64,000 bases of DNA from Phytoseiulus persimilis (lineage: Eukaryota > Arthropoda > Arachnida > Mesostigmata > Phytoseiidae). Position numbers and translations under genes: made by a program. The notes under the pieces are model-generated. The model worked only from the letters and a program-made list of their open reading frames with translations. It did no database searches and was not told where the DNA came from. The number at the start of each line of letters is the position of its first letter. Position 1 is the first letter of the stretch. This document shows positions 1-10,307 of the stretch, one piece after another. The stretch covers positions 39,118,745 to 39,182,744 of the forward strand of contig CM075102.1 of the NCBI GenBank assembly GCA_037576195.1. The letters run 5' to 3'.

Positions 1-916
1 GCTCTCTCACCCTGTTCATCCGTTTTCGAAATAGTTTCCATCGAATCGTTGAGCGAGAATGTTTTTCAGTTCTGATTTCAAGAATTTCGTGATGACTCCA
101 TCTTTCTGGATCGGAAGTCGTCGAGATCGGACAACGCCCGGCTCGTCGGTGGGCGAACATCAAACGCACATCAGCGACGTTAGCCTTCGTCCCATGATTT
201 CCCGTCTTCTGACGGAGCTCGGGCAGATTTCGTTCCCCTTCGCCTTTTTCTCGATCACCCAGCTAGACGGATACGTCACTCAGTCGAGCGTCGATCCTTC
301 AGACCGCAAGAATGACTGACATCCCTCCAGCTAGGGAGAGTAGAAGAAACGCCGCGGTCCAGACGACGAGCCTTCATGCCTCTTGTCTCTCCGGAACTCG
401 AGCCAGAGGGAGGTTTCTGGAATCGCTTGAGGTGTGAATTTTGACAGAATAGTTTGTGAGACGATGCCGATCGTTCTCGAAATGAGTTGCGAGACGATCC
501 GCTGGACAGCATGAAGCTCACAGAAACGCGGAAGAAACGGAAAGGTGTACGCAGGAACGCGAGGAGCTCGCGAACCGGCCCGCGAGGAGGGAGAACGTGG
601 GCTTTCAGAACTTCGCGTTGCTCACCGACTGCTGTCCAACTAGTGGACTGAGCCGCCGTCCGCGTGCCCCGCTGGACGAGTGGCTCACCGAGTTCGGCCC
701 GCCCGTCGCTGCTTGTGCTGACCGATTATGCATTATCTGCTCAAAGATAGAAAGCCGGCGAGTCACAATGGAACGACAACTTCACGCTCTCCGTGCTTCC
801 TGAGACGCGTTCCGGGCCCTCCCGGATCGCGATCCCCGGCTCGCGCGTTTCCCTTGTCTCGCTCAGCGATGGGTCCGTTCTCTCGAGCCCTTCAACTTCC
901 CTCGCTCGGCTCCTTG

Positions 917-930
917 CGTCGTCGTCGTCG
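917..930 (+). repeat. (CGT)n microsatellite
   Basis: Four to five uninterrupted CGT units followed by TTCTTCT. It is a short simple repeat with no sign of a coding role. Confidence 0.8.
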
Positions 931-1035
931 TTCTTCTACTCGTCTGCTTACAGCGGCCGACAGGATGCCCTCATCCATCTTTCGTTTTCTATTAAACTTG
1001 GTCCCTCCGCGTGGAAGCTGCATCGGGGTGATATG

Positions 1036-1053
1036 CCGCTGCCGCCGCCGCCC
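1036..1053 (+). repeat. (CCG)n trinucleotide tract
   Basis: An imperfect CCG run with one CTG interruption. Neighbouring frames do not support a poly-proline or poly-alanine coding region. Confidence 0.75.
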
Positions 1054-1383
1054 CTTTCACGAGAGACCCGTCCCGACCCCTCCGGTCTGGCCCGGCGCTC
1101 TTTCATTGCTCTCACGATCCCGCTGCCTTGTTTCTTGTTGCCCCCTTGGCTTCTCCTCCAATGCCCTCGATTCCGCGACAAGCTGTACGTCTGTGCAGGG
1201 AAGCACCCGGCGTGCGTGGAAGGGCGAGGGAATTACGTGGAGACGTGATAAGGTTCACGCATGGCTGCGAAGTATCTCACACGAATTCCTCGCGGAGGAT
1301 CTTTTCTCGCACTCGAACTCGGCTCGGAGAGGGAGCTGGAAACAACGGCATTCCGTTTCGAGAGAGGAACGTACAATATAGAT

Positions 1384-1416
1384 GAAAGAAAAGGGGGAGA
1401 AAGGAGGGAAGGAGAG
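1384..1416 (+). repeat. Polypurine tract, 33 nt
   Basis: Thirty-three consecutive purines mixing GA and G-run segments, so the opposite strand is pure pyrimidine. Tracts like this are common as simple repeats and can form triplex DNA when mirror-symmetric; this one is only roughly so. Confidence 0.75.
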
Positions 1417-2429
1417 CAGGTTCATGAAGATGACGACTCCGTAGCCCTCCGCAGCGTTCAGACGGCTCACTGCGCGGTATGATGTGAAGCATCTAATCGC
1501 TCCGTGTCCGCTGAATTCCGAGCTTGAGCCCGAGCAGAGATTTCTTGACGGAAACCGGTCAATTTCTCGGAATCCCACACATATAAGTTTCATGACCGCC
1601 ATGACTCTACTTCCCAAGACATGTCCCTTCAAATCAAAGCTGAGGAACCCCGCAGCCGATTTGGGCCCCGACTAATCCAGTCGGAGCGAAGCAGTTCCGC
1701 TGGAATTCGATGAATCGTGCGACAGAATCGTTTTTGGGGGAGGGGGGCGTTAGAATCAGATTTTTTGAGATACTGCAGGAATCCACTGCTGTTCTTGTCG
1801 CCGAGGCATTACAAGTGCCGATTCCTGAGCTTGTTCATCCGATATCACCCGTGGCGCCATCTGTGCGACTCTGGCTCAACTAGGTGATGGCCAGAATTTG
1901 CGGGAGCTCAAAGTCTTGCCGAAGTATGCATGGGTTGTGTGATAAAGCGCCTTCCCTACTTTGCTTCGAACTCCGTGCTTGACATGCCACTTTGTTTTTC
2001 TCCAGAGCCATATACGAAACCGTCACGGTGCTCCGATTCGAACTGGTCGACTCTCTCCTAGGTAGGTATGCCCACTCGAACTCCATCAGGAATCACCAGA
2101 ATATCACCGATTCAGGAGCGCTCTGGAGGAACACGACCGAGAAAATCGTTCCTCTCGATCGCACGAGGGGGGAACTAAGATCCAGCTCGATTGGATGCGA
2201 GCGCGGTAGACTCAGGTCTGGGACCTCCTGCTTCGAGGTACGAGCCCTTAAACCATCGGAACTTTGGTGTTGGAGCGGGACCGTGCTGATTCTGCCGTGT
2301 TTGGACGAATCGATTGGTCGGGACAATCTGATGGAGGGAGAGTTACGACATGGAAGGAGGCATCTGAATAGAAAAAGTAAAACCGAATTGTCCAGAGGGA
2401 GGAATCTTCGGAAACACCGGAGGGAGGTA

Positions 2430-2520
2430 AGAGCCGCCGCCGACCGTCTGAGCGGTTGGCAGGGTGAGAATGTAGCCAGATTTGTTGCCGCTTTATGTTA
2501 TGTCTCGCTTTTCCTTCGTA
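2430..2520 (+). other. Candidate GT-AG intron, 91 nt
   Basis: The sequence shows a near-consensus donor (GAG|GTAAGA) at 2430 and a strong acceptor ending at 2520, with a pyrimidine-rich run (CTCGCTTTTCCTTCGTAG). Downstream, two of the three frames stay open and look protein-like, one Asp/Ser/His-rich and one Pro/Thr-rich. None of the three joins gives a long frame upstream: two run into a stop 18-24 codons before the donor, and the third, continuing a 145-codon frame from 1992, stops one codon after the junction. It could be an intron of a non-coding RNA or UTR, a coding intron whose upstream exon is tiny, or chance. The signals are good but unconfirmed. Confidence 0.35.
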
Positions 2521-2639
2521 GCACTAAGCCGTCCGACGACTTTAGCGACTCCGACAAAGGCTACAACGCCAGCCACACCGCTCATCATAAGCCGTATGAT
2601 CCCAGGAGGACTGATCCGTCCTTCGGCTAGAGCGCAGCG

Positions 2640-3847
2640 GTTCCCTAGACGCGTTCCGTGGAGAATGCGGAGCTTCCAGAATAAGCTACGAAAATTCTAG
2701 AGTTCTCATTCCAGTCTGGGCGAGAGACCACAGCAACTTCCGACACTCCGGATGAAACCTCCTCCCTATCGCGCACCCTGAGTCTGATTAGGTTGGGTTG
2801 AGGATGAGGTTTCGGTCGAGCCGTCCCGAGGTTCAAGACTCACTCAGGGGAAATTTCGGGAATATCGTCAGCTGCTCTACTCTCCGTAATTACGAAATTA
2901 GGAGACGAAGATGCAGCATCTCGTTTTCTCCCTTCGACGAACGGGTGCGTGCCTGTTAATGTTCCATGGGTGCATGAGTGATGTTGTAGTCATACCTCTG
3001 CTCTTCTTGCGGCCCCTCTTGACGGAGCACCCTCAGCCCAAGACCACCGACACAAGCAAAGCTTCGCCGTCACCATCACCCCGAGCGACAATGAAAGCCT
3101 AACCGTGTCTATCGAGTGTAATTTTTCTCTTCTCCGTTACAATTACGAAGCCGGCGTGAAGATCTTCGCCTCCTGAAATGGATTGGCCATACGATCCGAC
3201 TTGGAAACACGGCTCGCTTTCACGGTGGGCAGCGTCGACGTCGCACCGATGAGATGCCTAGTCCGGGGCCTCGCCGGTCCGGGATCTCCGACTACATGAG
3301 CTGGAAGTTGTCCGTCCGCTGGGGAGGCACGTTCTCGGTCGTCGGGGATCGCGTCACTGAAGGAGTTCAAACTCCGAGAGCAGCCCTTAGGGTTAAGAGT
3401 TCAATGCCCCCCAAGAGTCGGGTGGTGATAGGCTCACCACCAGCACCAGAATCAGCGGTGTCGGGATGAGCAATGGCTTCAGCAGCAAAGACGCTCCGCG
3501 ACCACCATCAGCAGCGGCCGCAGCGTCAGACTTTCGTATCTCATAGCGGGAGCTCTCATTAGAATTCAGAGAAACCTGGATCCTGCGGTGATGGATGGCC
3601 TCGATGAATATTCAACAAAGCGCATTGGTCGCAAGGCGTGACCACACATCCAACGGAGGCTTCCCTTTGATCCTACCCGACGTCGTCCGACTGTTGCTAA
3701 ATGACTTCGTAGTCGCACAGCGATCGCCCTCATTGACTTCGCCGAGGGCGGCGCGCTCGAACTCGTGCCCGACAATATTCCCCGCGCTTTTCCCGACACC
3801 AGCACTACCCTTCACTCACATCAACAATTTTCCTCGACCACTCGACG
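2640..3847. other. No recognised gene
   Basis: Only frames under about 125 codons occur here, on both strands and mutually overlapping. I see no RNA gene, repeat array or transposon end. A plus-strand frame at 3595-3969 overlaps the start of the candidate gene at 3848 in another frame and is probably its shadow, or noise. Confidence 0.5.
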
Positions 3848-4563
3848 ATGAGCTCCAAGAACTTCCCCAGCAAATCCCTCTCTTTGGCCTTGGCGTCCGT
3901 CCTCGGTCGAGTCGAGAACTCAATGGCTTTTCGGACAACGAGTGTCGGTCAGCCCCGTGCGCGGAATAAGCTCCCGAGTGGGCTGACTGGTGTAAAAAAG
4001 GGGGAGATCGAACCTTGTTCTTCCTATAGTGATCGAGGAAATCGTTGGGATACGAGCCCTGTCAGGGCCTGGACAAGGACCACTACCACTGCTCGGTTCG
4101 CCCCGCTCGATCGCCCTCTCAGTGATTCGGTTTGGTGTGAAGCGGCCCGTGTCGTAAATTCTTCACGATCCGCGGTGGTTGAAGCTATTTGGCAAGAGGA
4201 CCCCGCGACGGAACGCGGGCGAGTCGGTCCTCTCAGCGCGCACCCCATCCCTGGAGCGCTCGAGTGGCGGGAAAACATGATCAAGTTGAGGAGTTCGGTT
4301 GAGTATCAGCTCGGAAAACAGGAAATGGAACGAAGGGGTCCGTGAGTGTGTGGAAGTGTTTGAATCAACGATGACGAGCGCTGCGGCCCTCGATTGCCAT
4401 CTGGATCGGTTGTTCTTCGAATTTGCATCGGGAGTGCAGGAGAGCTCCTCGAAATCATCGAAGACGACAGAAAGTTGAGGAGAGTGGGACGAGAGCTGAA
4501 AAGCACGAAGATTCTGCTGCGAATTCCGGTTGGAAGCACTCTCAGCGGAAGAGGAACAAATAA
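3848..4563 (+). CDS. Candidate two-exon gene, unknown protein (about 205 aa)
   Basis: I do not recognise this protein. The ATG at 3848 has A at -3. The first frame runs 494 bases to a strong donor (CC|GTGAGT) at 4342. A 98-base intron ends at 4439 in GGGAGTGCAG, preceded by a short T-rich run. The join keeps the frame (phase 2 plus one base) and continues to TAA at 4561-4563, giving about 205 residues. The N-terminal part is Ser/Arg-rich, the middle carries a Trp-rich acidic patch (AIWQEDPATERGR), and the last 40 residues are strongly basic and Lys/Glu-rich, which could suit a nuclear or RNA-binding protein, but there is no domain. Two other frames after the acceptor also look protein-like, so the second exon is uncertain. 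It may be chance. Confidence 0.25.
4342..4439 (+). other. Candidate GT-AG intron, 98 nt
   Basis: Donor GTGAGTGTG and acceptor GTGCAG|G bound a segment of typical invertebrate intron length. Removing it joins the frame starting at 3848 in phase with the one ending at 4563. The branch and pyrimidine signals are moderate. Confidence 0.3.
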
Positions 4564-5497
4564 CGAGCTTCGTCAGGGGGAATGAAAACCAGATTATCTT
4601 CGGATTTGAGTGGGGTACTCGAAGGAAAGGCGATATTCATATTTTGAGGAGCCACAGCAGGAAGATTTTCGGATCAGCAAATCCGCCACGAAGAGAACCT
4701 CCGCTCAAAACAAACAGGAGACTCTCTCGAATCCCGAGCTCTGTTCCTGAATGTTCGGGAAACATCCTGCCTCAGTGGTGAGACAAGAGAAACCTGATTC
4801 CGTTTCAGCCGATCGTCCTTACTTCCGGTTTGGATTGAAATTCCTACCGGCCGTCCCGATAATCATCGTCACTGTCTTTGTCTCATGATCATCTTCAACG
4901 CTGGAGACGAGTCCATAATTTCACCGGGGTCAATGTCAATCGTGACGCCTGACCAGCGGGCCGGTCAGCCGAACATCTGCCTCAGTGGTTTGCTGTCTGT
5001 CAGTTTGGAGAGAATCATCGGATCGATGAAACCACAGAACCAGTGACGTTTTGGGTGCGTCTCCGTCCAGATTACGTTGCCCGACCGTTAGTCACTTATT
5101 TCAACTGCCCTAAGACAGCTATTGGGATAGTTACGGAATCGCTGGGCGCCGGTAGCATCGAAGCTTCCCCGCTCTCGCCCAGCGGCGGAGTCGACGACGA
5201 CACTTCGGCGATTTCTCCCCGTTCCAAGGACGGCCCCACCGTCACAAACATATTTGGCACTCGTGTTCAATTCCCCGAGGAAATCGTGGAGAGAAATCAA
5301 ATCGCTCGAACATGTCGTTGAACATAGTCCTCTGAATGACGAAACATCGGGTGAGCCATGTTGTGGACCGCTCGAACAACTTGGCTAAAGGCCGTCTGGG
5401 GAGGCTGACAGAAACGCGTGCGGTCGACTGGTTCGGGAAATATTTGAGCTTAGCAAGCAACGCACGTCCAGGCTCGAGAGCACACAAAGGGCCGGCT
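4564..5497. other. No recognised gene
   Basis: Short frames only. A minus-strand frame at 5242-5487 and a plus-strand one at 5336-5590 overlap each other and both look moderately protein-like, so neither can be preferred. I see no repeats or RNA genes. Confidence 0.5.
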
Positions 5498-5788
5498 TCA
5501 AGTAGACCATTGAGCCAGTCGGCATTGAGGTTCGGCGGGGACCGAATTAAGAAAGCCGTTAGTTCCAGTCGATTCGCGACGCCATCTTAAAAGATCTTTG
5601 TTTAAATCTCGGTGCTCGAGAACAATCATTCCTCCGTCTTTGGCTCGACTTCTCGAGACGCGAGGCTTTCCGCTCTGGTCCAGCCGGTTGACTGTTTCGC
5701 CCCTGTGTAGAGCATTCCAACTGTTGTCACCTCTTTCGATGACATAACACTCTATTAAACTCTTTGCGTCCTCTGGCCTCCCCGCCAT
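5498..5788 (-). CDS. Candidate single-exon ORF, unknown protein (96 aa)
   Basis: I do not recognise this. It is an ATG-initiated frame of 96 codons, hydrophilic and mixed in charge, beginning MAGRPEDAKSLIECYVIERG, with few Cys or Trp and no membrane segment. The start context is weak (C at -3, G at +4). A possible donor (GAG|GTGACA) lies after residue 20, so it could also be a first exon. No domain or motif is visible. Its composition looks more like real protein than most frames nearby, but overlapping plus-strand frames are also open, so chance is likely. Confidence 0.2.
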   Translation of the reverse strand: MAGRPEDAKSLIECYVIERGDNSWNALHRGETVNRLDQSGKPRVSRSRAKDGGMIVLEHRDLNKDLLRWRRESTGTNGFLNSVPAEPQCRLAQWST

Positions 5789-6080
5789 GTGATTACTACG
5801 AGCATGTTCTCCTCAGCGAGGCTCACACGGCCTCGGCTCGAAAGGTTCGGTGTTCAGATCTCAAAGATGTCGGTGTATGCGGTGAAAGCACACCTCCGTC
5901 CGTGCGCGTGATCCTCTCACGTTCCGCGAACGCTGGAATGCACGCGACCAACCAATCGAAGATGATTCAGGATCTGGGCCCTCGCCCATTCGCTGTTATT
6001 GCGTGCATGTGAGATATGATCATCGACAATTGATGGCTGCTTGCCCGCTCGGTGGGTGGGTGGATTGGTTGGTCAGCTCC

Positions 6081-6095
6081 GGGAGGGGGGGGGGG
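6081..6095 (+). repeat. Poly-G run (11 G)
   Basis: GGGA followed by eleven uninterrupted G. Such runs are length-unstable and prone to sequencing error. Confidence 0.85.
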
Positions 6096-6663
6096 AGTAG
6101 CCTGGCTCGAGTTGAGCTTCACTCTTTGGGTGACTGCCACGGATACTGGTTCCGTGCACGTGCATGGGTTAGGATTCCACATTCCGTACGGAGTTTCGTC
6201 GACTCACTTCAAGCAGCCGTATTTCTGCCCTCGCATTGCACGGCCGTCGCCGAGAGCGCTATCCCGGGAGAAACAGATAAAAACGGCGCGGGACAAGCGT
6301 CTCTCATTGGGATGTCCTTGACGCTAAATGAGGCGTGATTCTGGTCGTGTATCGTTGCGATACGTCTCGTGTTCTTTTCTTGTCTTTTTTTCTCTCTGTC
6401 CGCCGTTAGGCTTACCAGCCATTGGCTTCGCTATTTCCCTCGATGTGTCTCCTCCGACGAAGTTGTGGCACGAGTGATTACAGCTGTTTCCTCGCGGGAA
6501 CAGACATGATGCCTGCAGATGCCCAGTCCGACGGGGACGGACGCGAGGGCGCTCGATAAATCCGCGATTGGTACCCCGCAGCGATGACGTCGATCATCGC
6601 TGATCACAATAGTTTGCGAGGAATCAAGTGGAAGCGTCTCGGGCGAGGTCTTGCTGTTGGAAA

Positions 6664-6911
6664 ATGTCTTTTGAAATATCTGTAGGTCAGTGGCTCAAAA
6701 TGGAAGAACTCGTGAAAAGTCTCAGCGTATCGCTCGGAGCCCGAGCGAGAAGACTGAGAGAAGCTGGCCATTTCCTCTATTTGTTTATCGGTAAGCGTTG
6801 AGCGTGAGATGTTGTTTAGCTTGTTCTGCCTCCTCGGCAGCACAGCCACCGCTCTCGCCGCTAACAGGAGCAGCAGCGGCAGTTGTAATTAGTTCATCAA
6901 TCATCTCGTAG
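6664..6911 (+). CDS. Candidate two-exon small ORF (65 aa)
   Basis: I do not recognise this. The ATG at 6664 (A at -3) opens a frame that reaches a good donor (ATCG|GTAAGC) at 6791. A 50-base intron with a pyrimidine-rich 3' end (TTCTGCCTCCTCGGCAG) ends at 6840. The join is in phase and the frame closes at TAG 6909-6911. The first exon encodes an amphipathic, Leu/Arg-rich segment (MEELVKSLSVSLGARARRL); the second is Pro/Ala/Ser-rich. The intron signals are the best part of the case. Against it, the opposite strand (6785-7186) carries a longer, more protein-like frame across the same bases, and a 50-base intron is very short. Confidence 0.2.
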
Positions 6912-7186
6912 TTTATGGAAGGCGCCAAGCCATCGGTAGACATATAGGGAGAGTATAAACAGATTCGTCGAAGACTCAATGATCGACGCTGGAACGCTGC
7001 TGGTGCCGTAGCCGCAGTCTCGATCATCGCTCCTGGCGTCATGTCATCATTCAGCACCCGCGGAACATTCCCTCCACTCGTTGACTCCATGAAGGCTCCC
7101 TCGTCGGTTCGGCTCTTCGTGTCACTTTTCCACCCATGTTCCCCTTCTAGATTATCTCTCCCTTGCCTCCGAGTGAACAGAATGGT
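6785..7186 (-). CDS. Candidate coding exon, unknown protein (about 130 codons open)
   Basis: I do not recognise this. The frame is open from just after an in-frame stop at 7189-7187 down to a TAA at 6787-6785. Its composition is strikingly protein-like: acidic and Ala/Thr-rich stretches such as NVPRVLNDDMTPGAMIETAA, then an Ala-rich segment and EEAEQAKQHL near the end. The internal ATG at 7090 has a poor context (T at -3), so it is more plausible as an internal exon. I see no convincing donor before the stop. A second minus-strand frame (6604-6849) follows with a small overlap and is also protein-like (TDKQIEEMASFSQS), which would fit two exons, but no splice pair joins them. Gene or chance is undecided. 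Confidence 0.25.
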   Translation of the reverse strand, partial: TILFTRRQGRDNLEGEHGWKSDTKSRTDEGAFMESTSGGNVPRVLNDDMTPGAMIETAATAPAAFQRRSLSLRRICLYSPYMSTDGLAPSINYEMIDELITTAAAAPVSGESGGCAAEEAEQAKQHLTLNAYR

Positions 7187-7505
7187 TCAGGGGAGATCGA
7201 TACACAGAACGGGACGTGCATCTGCTGGATGTGGAAACTTCCTTGTGACGACGACATTGTCAACAAAGATGGCGTTGTGGAGATAAACTAACGCAGCTGG
7301 TTCACTGAACAAACTCTGTTACCGACAGACCAGGCTGCAACGATCCACGGAAACCATGAAGATGATCTCGAACCCCTCCTCTTCAAATCAGTTGTCTGAT
7401 CCCAACAAAACTCGAGCAACAGGGATGAAGAACGAGCTTTAGACCCGCGGGGGCGTCGCTCAAAAAGTGGTCGGCCACAGCCGAATCCGCCGTCGGTGCG
7501 AGTGG

Positions 7506-8345
7506 TCATAAGGAACGAGGACGGGGAGGGTAAGTGAGCTCCGAGACCAAGGAGTGGAGTGAGGCTGAAGCTCGAGCTTTAGCCCCAGCAGACCCAGGAC
7601 CGGAAGCGATGCCGGAACCCTCGCGGATCTGTTCTGATCCCGGAAGAAGTGGCTGGCTGGCCAAGCCAGCGAGCGAGCGACTGACTGACTGACTGCGAGG
7701 GTTAACCCTTCGTTCATGAGTCTTGGCGTCGCCAAACTTTGATTCGCCCCCTCCCCCTCTCTCCGACCGCCTCTTCATCCATCCCGGATACGCTCCGTCA
7801 CCCCGTCCTTGACCACTCGGACCTTCCCGACAATACCCTTTGTGAGCCCGGATACCCCGCAGGTCCTGTGGCCCGCGATCTCGGGCCAAATCCTCCACTA
7901 TGGACCACCGGCTCGAGAAAGTTATGGAAATCGCTGCGAGAAGAGCAGGGAGAGAAAATCCATAGCAGCCAAGAAGTTTTAGATCAGGCGCAGCGAGACG
8001 ACTCTGCATAGGGTCCGCCGGGCGGATAAACTCGGCGGGATGCCTTTTGACCGTAAAAAGTTTTAACAACTCGACGACCAGGATTAAGCGTCTTACGACA
8101 CCAGTTAACACAATTGATCGATGGGCGCTCTGGCTGGAGGGCCGACGGAAATCGAGTTCGTCCCGATATGGAGATCCCGCCGAGATTTCCCTTCCGTCCC
8201 TCCTCCCCAGGGTTTGCCGTATAATTCCGTGAAGTCGGAAGCTCAAACGAGCAGCATCGGCCCAAAGATCGCGACGAGTCCTCTTGAACAATGCAAAATA
8301 TTCTTTCCATTCAAGCAAAACTCGGTTGAGCCCCAGCGGCCCCAC
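7506..8345 (-). other. Longest open frame in the window (about 279 codons), probably not a gene
   Basis: This is the longest uninterrupted frame, but it begins at GTG, not ATG. Its C-terminal half is low-complexity Gly/Arg/Ser/Pro sequence created by the tetranucleotide tract at 7651-7695. The first 110 residues are more protein-like (VLLEWKEYFALFKRTRRDLW). No domain is visible. A 202-codon plus-strand frame at 8121-8729 and a 71-codon minus-strand frame at 8243-8458 overlap it. At roughly 50% GC a frame of about 190 codons is expected by chance in 64 kb (my rough estimate), so 279 codons helped by a repeat is not strong evidence. It could contain a real exon near 8050-8340. Confidence 0.15.
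7651..7695 (+). repeat. Compound tetranucleotide tract (GGCT, GAGC, CTGA)
   Basis: Three tetranucleotide runs abut: GGCTGGCTGG, then GCGAGCGAGCGA, then CTGACTGACTGACTG. Where the first two meet, 7656-7670 forms a perfect 6-bp hairpin with a 3-base loop (GCTGGC, CAA, GCCAGC). It looks like slippage-driven simple sequence. Confidence 0.8.
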
Positions 8346-8729
8346 AACAAGCGGTTGAGAGGCGGGACGATGCGGCCATGCGGAACGCAGGGGATTATTC
8401 CAGGCTTTGGTCGCTGCCTCATATCAGGATTTTCCGGGAAAGAAACACCGAGAATCAAAACGAAAGCCCAATCCCAACGGTTACGAGCCCCTCCAGGAGA
8501 ACGCAGGTCCCCTCCCAGTTTTCAGCAAGATCCTCTTCGGACTTTTCCTGCTAACGTGGAGGGGGCCTGGTTGGAGACCCTCTCGAACGGTGCGGCCGAA
8601 GATGATCCCCACGCGGTCAAGGAAAGAAGTCCTCGAGGGAGTTGCGGTGAGCACGTGCGTTTGAAACAGTGTTTCTCACGCCTCAAAAATGAAAACAAAA
8701 TCGGGCTCCAACGCTTCAACACGCCATGA

Positions 8730-9429
8730 TGATACTATCGAACTTCCTGGAAGCCAAGTAAACCTGCATGGAGAACACCCGATCTCGGCCACCGATTCGG
8801 ATGCCCGCTTGAAGCCTTCGGAGAGACCGCTGATCTGGTTCACTTTTGGGTTCCACGAACCGGACGATTGAATCCAAGGACAGGAAAGCTCGCACGGAGT
8901 CGCTCATGGGGGTCCAGGATCCTGCAGAAGGATACCGAATCTCTGAGATAACTGATACGAGTCGCTCCGATATCGAGATCGTGACAGTGTTTGAGTCCTC
9001 AAAACGATGATGACGTTGCCGGAAGGAAAATCGTTGAGGGGGATGTCGCGAAAGTCGGGCGAGATTGGGCCACGGACAGGTTGGGGAGAAGCGCAATCTC
9101 CTCACATAGGAACATAAAGTCGGAACGTGGACCGCCTGCCAAACTGTTATGAAATATCGACCCGGGTCAGCTTCGGTTGAGCTAAAGGGGCCGAGTGGCC
9201 CGCTGACTGGCGGGCTTGAGCTTGCTTTTCTGATATATTTCTAGGGCGTCTTTTGAAAGATCTCATTTTTCCCACCGCTCTCCTGCTCAATCTCGCCGCT
9301 CAACACCTTCTCGCCCCGAGCCGCTTCCGAGATTCTCGCCATTTTTCCTTTCGTTTCGAGCGGGAGAGGGGCAGAGAGAAGGTCAAGCAACCGTAAGAAC
9401 GGATTGGAAAACTGGGACTCGGGGGCACT
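8730..9429. other. No recognised gene
   Basis: A 129-codon minus-strand frame at 8716-9105 is the only sizeable one. It has mixed composition, no motif and no good start. I see no RNA gene, repeat or transposon end. Confidence 0.5.
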
Positions 9430-9467
9430 GAAAGAGAAAGAAAAAGGGGGGAGGGGGAGGGGGGAAA
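9430..9467 (+). repeat. Polypurine tract, 38 nt
   Basis: Thirty-eight consecutive purines, A-rich at the 5' side and G-rich (G6-A-G5-A-G6) at the 3' side. The opposite strand is pure pyrimidine and could also serve as a splice-acceptor-like tract. Confidence 0.8.
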
Positions 9468-9724
9468 TATGAAATGAAAAGGAGCCCGCGGCGTCGGAGT
9501 CGTTCTTGGAACAGGGAAGATCGTCTTCGGGACTTTCGGAGCCAGCACTGACTTCATGGCACCTGGCCGGTCCCATCGTTTCTCTCGAATTCTCTCATGT
9601 TCGAGAAGGCAAGATGAGTATTCGAGGCGGCGCGTTTCTGTCTGGAACACCGTGTTTCGGGGAGAGGAGTGAGATGGCGAGCGAGCAGCTCCATGAGAAA
9701 TTCCGTTGAGAACGCAGGCGGAGG

Positions 9725-10307
9725 ATGGAGGAGGTTCGCTTTGCTTCGTGGGAGGTTCCCTGGGCGACGAAGAAATTGTTCGTAATGACAGGTACACGAT
9801 TGACGGCTGGGAATAGCGCACGGACGGAGCGAGCGCCAAGTATGAACATCGAGACACCAGTCAGATCTATACTCGGAGCCCGCTCTTGGTCACGTCGTCG
9901 GCAGCCACCGAGCTCCGTATCGGGAGGGAGCAGGATTGACGCAAGAGCAGAACTCGCACAAACAGCCGGAATCATCTGTAAGTGCGTATTGCGACGCCGG
10001 CGCCCCTCGATGCCCGCCCAAGCGGCGGAAACTGGTTGACGTTGGGCACACACAGAATCGCACACAACGCACACTGGCAGACGCACGGGCGCGCAGCAAC
10101 GTGATCTCTCCGATTATGATGACCACGCCGAGTCGACTACGAATGCGATTGTTCATCAATCGATCGCTCCTCGGCGTTCTTTTCAAATCCGTGTCCGTTC
10201 GCCGGACGAAGATTCGCAAAGCTATAATTCAATCGAGAACCGAAACACGGACGCAGCTTAGAACAAACGGCAGAACCGCCCACCACGGTCCCACGGACAA
10301 GCTTTGA
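9725..10307 (+). CDS. Candidate two-exon gene, unknown basic protein (about 159 aa)
   Basis: I do not recognise this. The ATG at 9725 has a strong context (A at -3, G at +4). The first exon runs 253 bases to a consensus donor (ATCT|GTAAGT) at 9978. Using the AG at 10079-10080 as acceptor, the frame joins in phase (phase 1) and continues to TGA at 10305-10307. The product would be about 159 residues: an N-terminal part beginning MEEVRFASWEVPWATKK and a strongly basic Arg/Ser/Thr-rich C-terminal half with a short hydrophobic stretch (LFINRSLLGVLF). The acceptor lacks a pyrimidine tract and is the weakest element; an AG 25 bases upstream would give an immediate stop. The donor and start are good. 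No domain or homologue is recognisable. Confidence 0.25.

Larger units (their letters stand above)
1..2367. other. No recognised gene; CpG-rich DNA with short simple repeats
   Basis: All six frames are broken into short pieces. The best is a plus-strand frame of 217 codons at 728-1381. It is rich in Arg, Ser, Pro and Leu, has no domain, and overlaps two other plus-strand frames, so I treat it as chance. The stretch holds a CGT tract, a CCG tract, a 33-base purine tract and a G-rich patch, listed separately. I see no promoter, RNA gene or transposon end. Confidence 0.5.

Noticed and set aside
728-1381. 217-codon plus-strand frame
   Set aside because: Arg/Ser/Pro-rich, no ATG-proximal support, no domain, overlapped by two other plus frames; length is near what noise gives.
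7506-8345. 279-codon frame as a single-exon gene
   Set aside because: Starts at GTG, its C-terminal half is translated tetranucleotide repeat, and longer-than-average frames overlap it on the other strand.
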